A DNA stretch of 64,000 nt from Ilyobacter_A sp963668015 (GTDB lineage: Bacteria > Fusobacteriota > Fusobacteriia > Fusobacteriales > Fusobacteriaceae): assembly GCA_963668015.2 (NCBI GenBank), contig CAXXCR010000027.1:1-64000 (forward strand), read 5' to 3'. The notes under the pieces are model-generated. The model was not told the origin of the DNA and did not search any database. It saw only the letters and a program-made list of their open reading frames with translations. Position 1 is the first letter of the stretch. Each line of letters opens with the position of its first letter. A program made the translations under genes and the position numbers. This document shows, in pieces, positions 44,260-52,657 of the stretch.

Positions 44260-44525
44260 GATTTTATCTAAACCTGTTTTGGACACAGAGTTTCACAGAG
44301 CTTTAAAACAAAAGCTACGCAAAGGAAACCTCATCCCAGTTTATAGATTACAGACAACAGAGAATAGTTAAAATATCTATTCTCTGTTCCTTATTAACTA
44401 CTAACTGATTTATTTACTCTGTAAAGCTCACTCTTTTCATCCGTGCAACTCTGTGACCAAGGTTTTTTATTTGAATTTATGTGATTCGTGACCAAAAAAG
44501 GTTTTATAGGTGTACGAAAAATCAG
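44260..44525. repeat. Intergenic repeat, family B, copy 1
   Basis: Core 44279-44460, exactly 182 bp, bounded by 14-bp terminal inverted repeats TTGGACACAGAGTT and AACTCTGTGACCAA (one mismatch). Beyond the core lie GATTTTATCTAAACCTGTT on the left (44260-44278) and GATTCGTGACCAAAAAA, then GAAAAATCAG (44516-44525), on the right. The interior differs from copy 2 and holds its own 12-bp hairpin AACAGAGAATAG/CTATTCTCTGTT (44356-44388). No open reading frame. The form is that of a small non-autonomous mobile element. Confidence 0.75.
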
Positions 44526-44735
44526 TTGTACAATATCCTATCGCTTTAAACTTCCACCTTAGAAGTCTATATTTTCTCTTTCAATTATGGTAATATTAGT
44601 GTAAACTTCGTAGAAATTTATTTTATAAATGTTTTTAGTGCCACTCTATACTTCAAAAGTTTCTATGAGTGCTTTTATTATAAGCAATATATTTGTTTAA
44701 TAATATACTAGTTTTTAAATGGAGGTGGATTTTAA
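44526..44735. other. AT-rich upstream region of the GIDE-LemA pair
   Basis: It should contain the promoter of the plus-strand pair; a TATACT near 44704 is the best -10 candidate but no clear -35 fits. GGAGGTGG lies before the ATG. Confidence 0.35.
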
Positions 44736-45530
44736 ATGACAAAAAATATAAGTTTTCAATACTTTATCTTTGCCGCGATGCTTTTAGGAGGTGGATTCAG
44801 TTTTTATATTTTTGCGAAAAGACTAAAGCATTACCTTTTAATAAAAGACGTGCCAACTTCAAAGGTGAGGTCGGCTGCCATGGGACTCGTGGAACTGAAA
44901 GGTAAAGTATCTCCAAAACAGCTGCTTTTTTCCCCATTCTCACGCAAGGCCTGCATTTATTATAAATACAGGGTAGAAGAGTACAGAAAACGGAACTCAA
45001 AAAACGGAGCCAGATACAGCTGGGATCAGATAGCATCCGGTGAAAAAAGAGTAAGCTTCCACCTGGATGATGATACAGGCAGGACTCTCGTAATGCCGGA
45101 TAAGGCCGAATTTATTCTCCCTATTAGATCCAAACTATTTCAAGGTCACTCTATGGCCAGAAATATGGATAGAAAAGTCTTTAAACTGCTGGAAGACAAT
45201 TTTTCTTCTACAGAAGTCGACATGAATTATTGGGGAGTTACAACAAAACGTTCCGGTATAAATATGGTCGGGGACAGAAGGTTCTTTGAATATTATGTAG
45301 AACCAGGGGAGAGCCTATATATTCTGGGTTCAGCTTCTTCTACGATAAAGGATGATGTGAACATAGTGGTAAACTCAGGCGAGAATGAAGAAACATTTTT
45401 GATTTCAAATAAGAGTGAGAAATCTCTTTTAAAAGCCATGAAATTTAAGATTTTTTTCGCACTACTGGCATCTATTGCGTTGTTTGCTGCTTCAGTAACT
45501 GGATTTCTTAAATTAAAAAACATTATTTAG
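44736..45530 (+). CDS. GIDE-like (E3-ligase BAM-domain) membrane protein
   Basis: A 264-residue protein with two terminal transmembrane segments (about 10-28 and 238-258) and a GIDE/BAM-type core: TSKVRSAAMGLVELKGKVSP (about 42-61), SPFSRKACIYYKYRVEEY and the C-terminal EPGESLYILGSA block. In animals this domain occurs in the mitochondrial E3 ligase MULAN/GIDE beside a RING finger; bacterial copies have no RING and their role is unknown. The gene is followed by a lemA gene 9 bp away, a recurring pairing in bacteria. Confidence 0.82.
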   Translation: MTKNISFQYFIFAAMLLGGGFSFYIFAKRLKHYLLIKDVPTSKVRSAAMGLVELKGKVSPKQLLFSPFSRKACIYYKYRVEEYRKRNSKNGARYSWDQIASGEKRVSFHLDDDTGRTLVMPDKAEFILPIRSKLFQGHSMARNMDRKVFKLLEDNFSSTEVDMNYWGVTTKRSGINMVGDRRFFEYYVEPGESLYILGSASSTIKDDVNIVVNSGENEETFLISNKSEKSLLKAMKFKIFFALLASIALFAASVTGFLKLKNII

Positions 45531-45539
45531 AGGGGGGAT

Positions 45540-46097
45540 ATGAAATTGATATTTATTTTAGTACTTGTCATAATTATTGCTGCAGTTATCGTTTACTTTG
45601 TCTCCATATACAACAGCCTTATAAGGTTAAAACACAATATCGACAAATCGTACAGTAACATAGATGTACTTTTAAAACAGAGGCATGATGAACTGAAAAA
45701 ACTTCTTAATGTTGTGAAGGGTTATATGAATTTTGAAGAAAGCCTGCTTACAAAAATAACAGAGGCCAGAGCTCATTTTTACAAGGCAAAAACTCCAGAA
45801 GAAAAGGCTGGTGCGGATAATCTTTTGGAAGGGGCTTTAAAGTCTATTTTTGCAGTATCTGAAAATTACCCAGAGCTAAAAGCTAACCAGAACTTCATAA
45901 AGCTACAGGAAAGGGTGTCTCAGCTTGAAAACAGCATAGCGGACAGAAGAGAATTTTATAATGATTCTGTAAATACATTTAATATAAGGATAGAACAGAT
46001 ACCGTATGTATTTATCGCAGCACCTCTCAAGTACAGCAAGAGGAGTCTTTTCAAAGTAAAGGAAGAGGAAAAACAGGACATAGATATGTTTTTTTAA
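45540..46097 (+). CDS. lemA: LemA family protein
   Basis: A 185-residue LemA protein: one N-terminal transmembrane segment (about 2-22, periplasmic N-out in the family) and a long helical bundle. The LemA signature reads YNSLIRLKHNIDKSYSNIDV and LKQRHDELKKLLNVVKGY; LQERVSQLENSIADRREFYN and VNTFNIRIEQIPYVF follow. Function is unresolved in the family. It follows the GIDE-like gene and is ended by the long inverted repeat at 46178-46242. Confidence 0.93.
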   Translation: MKLIFILVLVIIIAAVIVYFVSIYNSLIRLKHNIDKSYSNIDVLLKQRHDELKKLLNVVKGYMNFEESLLTKITEARAHFYKAKTPEEKAGADNLLEGALKSIFAVSENYPELKANQNFIKLQERVSQLENSIADRREFYNDSVNTFNIRIEQIPYVFIAAPLKYSKRSLFKVKEEEKQDIDMFF

Positions 46098-46177
46098 AAA
46101 ACTCTGTACCTGACTTTTTATGCGACGGCGCTGACTTTCTCATATTTTATAGCTTTAGAATAAGAAAATAATACCTG

Positions 46178-46242
46178 CAAAATTACCCCCTCTTAATACA
46201 AAATTGTAAATTATAATTTTGAACTAAGAGGGGGTAATTTTG
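46178..46242. terminator. Long inverted repeat after lemA
   Basis: CAAAATTACCCCCTCTTA (46178-46195) and its exact complement (46225-46242), 18 bp without mismatch, separated by 29 nt that contain a nested ACAAAATT/AATTTTGA pair. It is long for an intrinsic terminator and has a weak T tract, but its place after lemA fits one. Confidence 0.65.
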
Positions 46243-46503
46243 TATTAGAAATTTATTTAATTAACTTTAAAAACTATCAACAATAACTTCTCTCCAATTT
46301 TCTTATTCTATTTTAGTCACAAATTAACTCGAACAAAGAATTATGAGAGCCCAAAAAAATTAAAAAATTTAATCTTTATAAATTTATAACAAACATCTAT
46401 ATTTTGAACGTGCAGATTATTTTCAAAAACTATTTAAACTAAAGAATCAGCTCTTTAAATTACATTACCCTTAACATTAATTTAAATAATATTTAAATTA
46501 AAT
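46243..46503. other. AT-rich gap upstream of the aminomutase promoter
   Basis: No gene or recognisable RNA structure was seen. Confidence 0.4.
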
Positions 46504-46532
46504 TTGACAAGATTATATTATATTCATATAAT
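46504..46532 (+). promoter_or_regulatory. Consensus promoter of the aminomutase gene
   Basis: TTGACA (46504-46509), 17-nt spacer, TATAAT (46527-46532), both perfect. The 5' leader is then about 90 nt. Expression should be strong. Confidence 0.85.
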
Positions 46533-46630
46533 ATATATTGGGATTATTTTAGTATATAATTTATTCGATCTATTTTTTGTTTATTTTTATATATTATCTA
46601 TAACTAAAAAAATTAGGAGGATTAAAGACT

Positions 46631-47893
46631 ATGACTACACTGACAAATCAAGATATCTCTTTGAAACGTGCTGATGAACTTAAATCCAGAATTGATGATT
46701 ATCTTAATATAAAAGACACTATTCCTACAGGTATGTCTGTAGAGGTTCAAAAACAATATAAAAAATCCAAGGCTATTCTATTGAAACACTTCAACGCAAC
46801 AGAAGATGATTGGAATGACTACAAGTGGCAGCTTTCCAACAGGATTTCAGATGTTGAAACACTTGGATTAATATTAAATTTAAGTTCTGATGAAAAAAAA
46901 CAAATTAAAGAAGTGGGAGAAAAATACAGGTGGGCAATCTCACCTTACTACGCCTGCCTTATGAACCCAGATGACAAGTATGGCCCTATCAGACTTTTGT
47001 CTGTTCCAAGCTATGCTGAAATAGAAAGGGGAAACGGTAAGTCCGATCCAATGAGTGAAAAGACTACTAATCCCGCAGGAAGTATCACTAGGAGATACCC
47101 TGACAGACTTATTATAAATACTACAAACGAATGTGCTATGTACTGCAGACACTGCCAAAGAAGGAGAAATATAGGAGAAAGTGACTGTTACAGAAGCGAC
47201 TCAGACATACTAGAATCAATTGAATATATAAAAAACAATCCCGAGGTCAGAGATATCCTTTTAACAGGTGGGGATTCTTTAGCTTTATCTGACTCCAGAT
47301 TAGAATGGATACTAAAACAATTAAGAGACATTCCACACGTGGAAATTATACGTCTAGGTACAAGAACTCCTGTTACACTGCCTCAAAGAATAACGGATGA
47401 ATTTGTAGAAATGGTGAAAAAATATCACCCTGTATACCTAAATACCCACTTCAATACTCCAAAAGAAATTACCCCTGAGGCAAAAATGGCATGTGAAAAA
47501 CTGGCAAATGCCGGAATTCCACTCGGGAACCAAGCAGTGCTCTTAAACGGCATAAACAATGACAAATATGTTATGAGGCTTTTAAATCAAGAACTTCTAA
47601 AAATAAGAGTGAGGCCTTATTATATTTTCCATGCAAAACATGTTGTAGGAACCACTCATTTCAATACTTCTGTGGATGACGGGCTTGAGATAATGGAATA
47701 TTTGAGAGGTTATACGTCTGGAATGGCTGTCCCTACATATATTGTAAATGCTCCAAACGGACTTGGAAAAACTCCTTTAATGCCTCAATACTTAGTATCT
47801 AGGGGTACCGATTTCATAATGTTCCGTACCTGGGAGGGTAATTTAATAAAATACGAAAACCACCCGTCAAAAGATATAAAAGATCTAATATAA
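46631..47893 (+). CDS. eam: Glutamate 2,3-aminomutase (KamA superfamily)
   Basis: A 420-residue radical SAM, PLP-dependent aminomutase. The cluster motif is CAMYCRHC (C168, C172, C175); the PLP lysine is K380 in NAPNGLGKTP. In lysine 2,3-aminomutase two Asp (293 and 330 in Clostridium subterminale) hold the substrate side-chain amine. Here the same positions are K336 (YYIFHAKHVVG) and N373 (YIVNAPNG), the residues that mark glutamate 2,3-aminomutase of Clostridioides difficile, spaced the same 37 residues apart. The product would be beta-glutamate, a known compatible solute. Strong promoter; single gene. Confidence 0.87.
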   Translation: MTTLTNQDISLKRADELKSRIDDYLNIKDTIPTGMSVEVQKQYKKSKAILLKHFNATEDDWNDYKWQLSNRISDVETLGLILNLSSDEKKQIKEVGEKYRWAISPYYACLMNPDDKYGPIRLLSVPSYAEIERGNGKSDPMSEKTTNPAGSITRRYPDRLIINTTNECAMYCRHCQRRRNIGESDCYRSDSDILESIEYIKNNPEVRDILLTGGDSLALSDSRLEWILKQLRDIPHVEIIRLGTRTPVTLPQRITDEFVEMVKKYHPVYLNTHFNTPKEITPEAKMACEKLANAGIPLGNQAVLLNGINNDKYVMRLLNQELLKIRVRPYYIFHAKHVVGTTHFNTSVDDGLEIMEYLRGYTSGMAVPTYIVNAPNGLGKTPLMPQYLVSRGTDFIMFRTWEGNLIKYENHPSKDIKDLI

Positions 47894-47931
47894 AAAACCC
47901 ACCGGAATAAATTCCGGTGGGTTTATTTTTT
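47893..47931. terminator. Two-way terminator after the aminomutase gene
   Basis: AAACCCACCGGAAT, 2-nt loop, ATTCCGGTGGGTTT, then a T tract. Shared with the Spy-like gene on the minus strand. Confidence 0.9.
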
Positions 47932-48377
47932 TATTTGGATTTAACTGGCAATTTTCCAGATTTTATCTTTATATTTAAGCTCGGTTCATCCTTATATCTT
48001 TTAAGTGCAATTTTCCTTGCATTTTTATATTGATCATCACTTATATACTTTTTCAAGGCTATCTGGCTTTTCAATTTGTTTTTTTTCATACCTGCTTCTA
48101 CTTTTCCGATTTCATCAAAAAGCTTTGATATATTATTCCAATTTTTTTCGGGATTATCTAGCAATAGTTTCTGAATTTCCAGTTCCATTTTCTTTTTTTC
48201 AAGACTCAAAACTTTAGATTTTTTTATGGCTGATTCAACAATATCATGAACCATACCTATATTTTTTTCAGATACCCCAACATTTTTCAAATCATTTGAT
48301 GTTATCCCGCCTACCATTGTTGTCGCAAAAGCAGAACTTGTAAGAATCAGACTTAAGATAACTGTGGTAAATTTCAT
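47931..48377 (-). CDS. Spy/CpxP-like periplasmic protein
   Basis: About 148 residues. The start at 48377 follows AGGAGGAAATTTATT and gives a signal peptide ending ...SSAFA. The mature protein is helical and highly charged, with paired helices (ALSLEKKKMELEIQKLLLDNP region and ISKLFDEIGKVEAGMKKN), resembling Spy/CpxP and zinc-resistance-associated periplasmic proteins; the LTxxQ motif is not clear. It is last in an ECF sigma-membrane protein-secreted protein operon. An envelope-stress chaperone or sensor role is inferred. Confidence 0.68.
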   Translation of the reverse strand: MKFTTVILSLILTSSAFATTMVGGITSNDLKNVGVSEKNIGMVHDIVESAIKKSKVLSLEKKKMELEIQKLLLDNPEKNWNNISKLFDEIGKVEAGMKKNKLKSQIALKKYISDDQYKNARKIALKRYKDEPSLNIKIKSGKLPVKSK

Positions 48378-48391
48378 AATAAATTTCCTCC

Positions 48392-48703
48392 TCATATAAT
48401 GAACTCACTTAAAAGATCCTGTTCACTTATCTCAGACTGCTTTTCAACAAATATCTCATCTTCTAAAAGCTGTTCTAAGTTTATCCTTTTATTCTCCATC
48501 GTAAACGAAGACGGAAGCTTACCTGATTTAAGTTCTCCAGGAACCATTATTCCACCCTGACTGTATTTGTCATACACAGGCAAACTAAAAACGCCAACCA
48601 CAAAAACACTTAAAAACATGGCTTTTAGCCTCTTATTCTTTCTTTTTTCCTCTTCCACCATTCTCATGTATAGGCTAAGCTTAACCTTTTCTTTAGAAGT
48701 CAT
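48392..48703 (-). CDS. Single-pass membrane protein, probable anti-sigma factor
   Basis: A 103-residue protein: charged cytoplasmic N-terminus (about 1-25), one transmembrane helix (about 27-44) and an extracytoplasmic acidic tail. It is a candidate anti-sigma factor because it lies 1 bp after an ECF sigma gene and 14 bp before a secreted Spy-like gene. It has no zinc HxxxCxxC anti-sigma motif, so the assignment rests on topology and position. GGAG lies 5 nt upstream of the ATG. Confidence 0.7.
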   Translation of the reverse strand: MTSKEKVKLSLYMRMVEEEKRKNKRLKAMFLSVFVVGVFSLPVYDKYSQGGIMVPGELKSGKLPSSFTMENKRINLEQLLEDEIFVEKQSEISEQDLLSEFII

Positions 48704-48704
48704 A

Positions 48705-49154
48705 TTACGCTCCTCCCATCATTTTAATGCCTTTATAATAAGATGATTTTACCGTTGATAGTTTCATACTCATAAGTTTGGCGATCTCTCTAAATTTATA
48801 TCCGTAGATGTCCTTCATTAAAATAATTTTTTTCTCCCTCTGAGCCAAAATTTTGAGTTTTTCCTCTAATAATATGCCTGTATTAAGATTCACATCATCC
48901 TCTACCTGAAATATTTCCTCATTCAATTCAAAGTTAATTTTCTTTTTTCTGTAAAAATCATATACTTTGTTAATAGCTATTCTGTAGATCCAGGTGTAAA
49001 TATTACTTTCTTTTCTGAACTTTTTCATATTTTTGTACACACTAAAGAAAACCTCTTGTGAGATATCTTCTGCATCCTGACGGTTTTTTACCATGCCTAG
49101 TATTTTGTTAAAAATTCTGTCAAAATATTCTTCAAATACAACTTCAAATTCCAT
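48705..49154 (-). CDS. ECF-type RNA polymerase sigma factor
   Basis: About 149 residues. The start at 49154 (MEFEVVFEEYFDRIFNKI) follows AAAGGA. Region 2 shows FNKILGMVKNRQDAEDISQEVFF and TWIYRIAINKVYDFYRK; region 4 shows the helix-turn-helix YGYKFREIAKLMSMKLSTVK. Size and lack of region 3 mark an extracytoplasmic-function factor. It heads a unit with a small membrane protein and a Spy-like secreted protein, matching envelope-stress systems. Confidence 0.92.
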   Translation of the reverse strand: MEFEVVFEEYFDRIFNKILGMVKNRQDAEDISQEVFFSVYKNMKKFRKESNIYTWIYRIAINKVYDFYRKKKINFELNEEIFQVEDDVNLNTGILLEEKLKILAQREKKIILMKDIYGYKFREIAKLMSMKLSTVKSSYYKGIKMMGGA

Positions 49155-49217
49155 TTTTTTTCCTTTCAAAGTTTATCAACTTTTAGACTTCATAAAGCTA
49201 CAAATAGTTTAAAAAAA

Positions 49218-50492
49218 TTAATTTTCCTGAATATATGAGAATTTAAAGCTTTTTTCCTGTTTTGGGTTTAAGTTCATATAAAATGAAATGGATCTATCTG
49301 ATACCTTTTCATAAGGCAGCTCTGACTGAAGCTCAGTCCAGTTTACCGGAAGATTGTCGTACATAAGTTCAATTTTTATAGCTTCATCTTTATTATTCTT
49401 AACAGTATAAGCAACATCTTTTTTATATATTTTTTTTGACAACCTTATACTGTTTTCGATTTCAGACTCTACTCTTACCTCAAAGCTTCTAGCAATACTT
49501 ATATCCGCTTCTTCACCTTCATTTAGATAGTCCAAAACAGATTCACCCAGGTAATCAATACCATCATAAAAGCTGACTCTTCCCCTGGCCACTACTCTTT
49601 TTAAATTATTTTTCAATTTTATATTTATACTTGGGTTCCTACTGTAACTGTTAAATCTGTGCTTATAATATTTTTCATAATCCAAATTACTCTCACTTAA
49701 CTTTACATACTCTACGCTTGAATTCTTTAAAGTTACAGGTTTTTCAAACTCATACACCATATAGTCACTCCACTTTGAAAATCTCCCAACATTTTCTATA
49801 GCTGAAGAATAGGTTTTTGCATCAAACCTAGGATAACCAGAGTTCAAATCTCCAGATATTAATTTTAAATGAACATCGTTAAAATCTTTTCCAGAACTGT
49901 TCCTTAGCTCGGTCCAAGTTTCAAAGTTTTTGCTCTCCAGGTCAAATTTATAGCTAAACTGCCAATAAATACCGCTTGTAAGATAACTGGCTTCCAACTC
50001 AACAGGTCCTGAAATTCTCTCAGTCTTTATAAGTAAGTTAGGGTACAATAGTGGGGTTTCTGAAAATTTAGGTAGCAATATCTCTTTTTTAGGATCGACT
50101 AAAATTTCTCCTCCTAACTTTTCCACAACAATTTGCGGAGATACTGAAAGAAGCTTTACTTCTTCCCTACCTGTGTTATCCAGTATAAATATCTTTTTTC
50201 CCACATATCTTTCCAACAATTCATTGGAATTTATGATATCGGAGTTATAGTTCATAGACTTAACATTCACACCTTTCAGACTCAAACTTCCTATGTCAAC
50301 ATATTTTGGAAGCCCATTCAATACTATTTGCTCCGTCTCATTCCCTATCTCCATATATCTATTTTCCCTTATTAGAGTGCTGTTATTTGAATATACAGAA
50401 ATCCAAGTATCTTTTATATCTTCCTCAAAACTCTCATATGCAAAAGCAGCTATAAAAATAAAAAAATACGCAAGTACACTGTTTTTCTTCAC
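49218..50492 (-). CDS. DUF4139-family secreted protein
   Basis: A 424-residue protein with an N-terminal signal peptide (cut near ...AAFAYE). The body matches the DUF4139 (mucoidy inhibitor-like) pattern: QIVLNGLPKYVDIGSLSL, the WQFSYKFDLES region and a C-terminal beta domain (PVNWTELQSELPYEKVSDRS). Start is GTG with AGGAGAGG upstream. It lies just 13 bp from ispG. Function unknown; the family is exported. Confidence 0.8.
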   Translation of the reverse strand: MKKNSVLAYFFIFIAAFAYESFEEDIKDTWISVYSNNSTLIRENRYMEIGNETEQIVLNGLPKYVDIGSLSLKGVNVKSMNYNSDIINSNELLERYVGKKIFILDNTGREEVKLLSVSPQIVVEKLGGEILVDPKKEILLPKFSETPLLYPNLLIKTERISGPVELEASYLTSGIYWQFSYKFDLESKNFETWTELRNSSGKDFNDVHLKLISGDLNSGYPRFDAKTYSSAIENVGRFSKWSDYMVYEFEKPVTLKNSSVEYVKLSESNLDYEKYYKHRFNSYSRNPSINIKLKNNLKRVVARGRVSFYDGIDYLGESVLDYLNEGEEADISIARSFEVRVESEIENSIRLSKKIYKKDVAYTVKNNKDEAIKIELMYDNLPVNWTELQSELPYEKVSDRSISFYMNLNPKQEKSFKFSYIQEN

Positions 50493-50504
50493 AAAATCCT
50501 CTCC

Positions 50505-51557
50505 TTATATGAGGTCCTCTTCTATCATCCTCTTCAATTCTTCTAGTATCTCCTCTTCCTTTACAGTCTTTATAACTTTCCCCTTTTTAAATAAGACTCC
50601 CACATTTTTCCCGCCTGCAACACCGTAGTCAGCTTCTTTGGCTTCGCCTGGACCATTTACAACACAACCCATAACAGCTATCTTGACTCTTTTGTCCAGA
50701 CCAGAGAACTCCTTTTCCACTTTTTTGGCAAGATTGATCAAGTCTATCTCTGTTCTGCCGCAAGTCGGACATGAAATTATCTCCGCAGAATCACTTCTTA
50801 TGTCCAAAACCTTTAGTATCTCTCTGGCCACATATATCTCCTCAACAGGATCTTCTGTGAGAGAGACCCTTATCGTATCCCCTATATCGTCAAGTAGAAG
50901 ACTCCCTATTCCTATTGCAGATTTTATACTGCCCTGAAAAGCCGTCCCTGCCTCTGTCACTCCAAGATGAAGTGGATAATCTACCTTGCTGCTTATCATT
51001 TTATAAGCATCCCTCATCATCCTTACATTGCTGGATTTTAAAGATACCACAATATCCTTAAAGCCAAATTTTTCCAATAGCCTTATATGATACATTGCGC
51101 TGTCAACTAAGGCTTCCGGGCATACCTTCCCGTATTTTTCCAGTATCCCTTTTTCCAATGATCCCCCGTTAACTCCTATTCTTATAGGAACATTGTACTC
51201 TTTGGCCTTGTCCACAACCTTTTTTATATTCTCTTCAGAACCAATATTTCCTGGATTTATCCTGAGTTTATCGATGCCGTTTTCTATTGACTTTATAGCC
51301 AGTTTATAATCAAAGTGTATATCTGCAACAAGTGGTATATCTATAATTTTTTTTATCTCTGCCACAGCTTCTGCAGCCTTTTCACTGTTTACAGTCACTC
51401 TGACTACTTGACACCCAGCCTCTTCCAGACTTTTTATCTGCTTTACAGTAGCTTCAACATCTGCTGTATCAGTATTCGTCATCGATTGGATAACTACGTC
51501 ATCACTGCCTCCTATATATAAATTTCCTACCTTTACTCTTCTTGTACTTAAGGGCAT
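50505..51557 (-). CDS. ispG: 4-hydroxy-3-methylbut-2-enyl diphosphate synthase (IspG/GcpE)
   Basis: A 350-residue iron-sulfur enzyme of the non-mevalonate isoprenoid pathway. The cluster cysteines are in ISCPTCGRTEIDL and VMGCVVNGPGEAKEADYGV; QSMTNTDTADVEAT opens the TIM barrel. Length is that of the bacterial two-domain form. GGAGAG lies before the ATG. It shows that isoprenoids are made by the MEP route here. Confidence 0.96.
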   Translation of the reverse strand: MPLSTRRVKVGNLYIGGSDDVVIQSMTNTDTADVEATVKQIKSLEEAGCQVVRVTVNSEKAAEAVAEIKKIIDIPLVADIHFDYKLAIKSIENGIDKLRINPGNIGSEENIKKVVDKAKEYNVPIRIGVNGGSLEKGILEKYGKVCPEALVDSAMYHIRLLEKFGFKDIVVSLKSSNVRMMRDAYKMISSKVDYPLHLGVTEAGTAFQGSIKSAIGIGSLLLDDIGDTIRVSLTEDPVEEIYVAREILKVLDIRSDSAEIISCPTCGRTEIDLINLAKKVEKEFSGLDKRVKIAVMGCVVNGPGEAKEADYGVAGGKNVGVLFKKGKVIKTVKEEEILEELKRMIEEDLI

Positions 51558-51643
51558 ATTCGTCTCTCCTTATGCTAATTCTAATATATACATTATACCG
51601 AATTTTTTCAATATATACAAGAAAAAGGAGCTTAAGCGCTCCT

Positions 51644-52657
51644 TTACCTTCTATACTTAATAGGGTTTTGAGGAACCCCATTTTTTCTTATTTCATAATG
51701 CAGATGTGGTCCGGTAACCCTACCCGTTTTACCTGTCCTACCTATTAAATCGCCTTTTTTTACATACTGCCCAGACTTAACATATATTTTGTTCAAATGG
51801 GCCATTCTGGTCTGATAACCATTTTTATGCTTTAAAATTATTATCTTCCCGTATCCTCCCAGCCATCCCGCAGTGGAAACCCTACCGCTTTCAGGAGCGT
51901 ATAGTGGATCGCCTACGGCAGCTCTCAGGTCTACACCCTTATGATATATTGTCCTCTTTAAAACCGGATGAAACCTTGTTCCAAACGGGCTGGTAACTCC
52001 CCTCCACTTAATAGGCCACTTAAATGCAAAAGCTCCAGAGGCAGCCTTCCTGGATGAAGTCCTCACTTTTTTGAGGTTTGGATTTTTTACGAAAAGTTTT
52101 TGACCTACTTTCAGGCTGCTGTTATTCAATCCGTTTACAGCCATTAGGTCGTTTATTTTAACCCCGTATTTCCCGGATATTTTACTCAGTGAGTCTCCCT
52201 TTCTAACTGTATAGAAAACCCCATTAACACTTGGATAAATAAGCTTTTGTCCTGCTATTATCCTGCCATTTTTCACATTTGGATTGTTGGCAACCAGTAT
52301 GTTGAAGTCTACTCCCAAATTCTTTGCTATCTTATACAGTGAGTCACCTTTTTTTACTACATACTCTTTCATCTTAGGTTTAATTTCAGAAATAACTTTC
52401 TCAGATTTTTCAGCCAGAGCTCCATTTGCAGATTCAGATTCTTCTTTTTTAGAAAAATCATACTCTTTTTCAATTGTAACAAAATTCGAGTCCAACACCT
52501 GAAGTCCACCGTTTGTTATTTCAGATTCCTCATAATAATCTGTAAACTTTGAAAGTTCCACAACCTCTGCCTTGCTTATATTAAAAGCTTTACTAAACAT
52601 TAAAAAACTTAGAAGAATTGATGTTAATAAAAAGATTTTTAGACCTCTTTTTTTCAC
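51644..52657 (-). CDS. LysM-M23 peptidoglycan endopeptidase
   Basis: A 337-residue wall enzyme. An N-terminal signal anchor (about 8-25), two LysM domains (EYVVKKGDSLYKIAKNLGVD and FYTVRKGDSLSKISGKYGVK) and an M23 zinc peptidase domain: HPVLKRTIYHKGVDL, KNGYQTRMAHL and TGPHLHYEIRKNG carry the zinc ligands (HxxxD and HxH). Start is GTG (overlapping the rho stop as GTGA). It probably cuts peptide cross-links or activates an amidase. Confidence 0.93.
   Translation of the reverse strand: MKKRGLKIFLLTSILLSFLMFSKAFNISKAEVVELSKFTDYYEESEITNGGLQVLDSNFVTIEKEYDFSKKEESESANGALAEKSEKVISEIKPKMKEYVVKKGDSLYKIAKNLGVDFNILVANNPNVKNGRIIAGQKLIYPSVNGVFYTVRKGDSLSKISGKYGVKINDLMAVNGLNNSSLKVGQKLFVKNPNLKKVRTSSRKAASGAFAFKWPIKWRGVTSPFGTRFHPVLKRTIYHKGVDLRAAVGDPLYAPESGRVSTAGWLGGYGKIIILKHKNGYQTRMAHLNKIYVKSGQYVKKGDLIGRTGKTGRVTGPHLHYEIRKNGVPQNPIKYRR

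Noticed and set aside
46178..46242. Inverted repeat as part of a mobile element
   Set aside because: It has no second copy in the window and sits at the end of lemA; a terminator role is simpler.
46631..47893. Lysine 2,3-aminomutase
   Set aside because: The substrate-binding Asp pair is replaced by Lys and Asn, as in glutamate 2,3-aminomutase.
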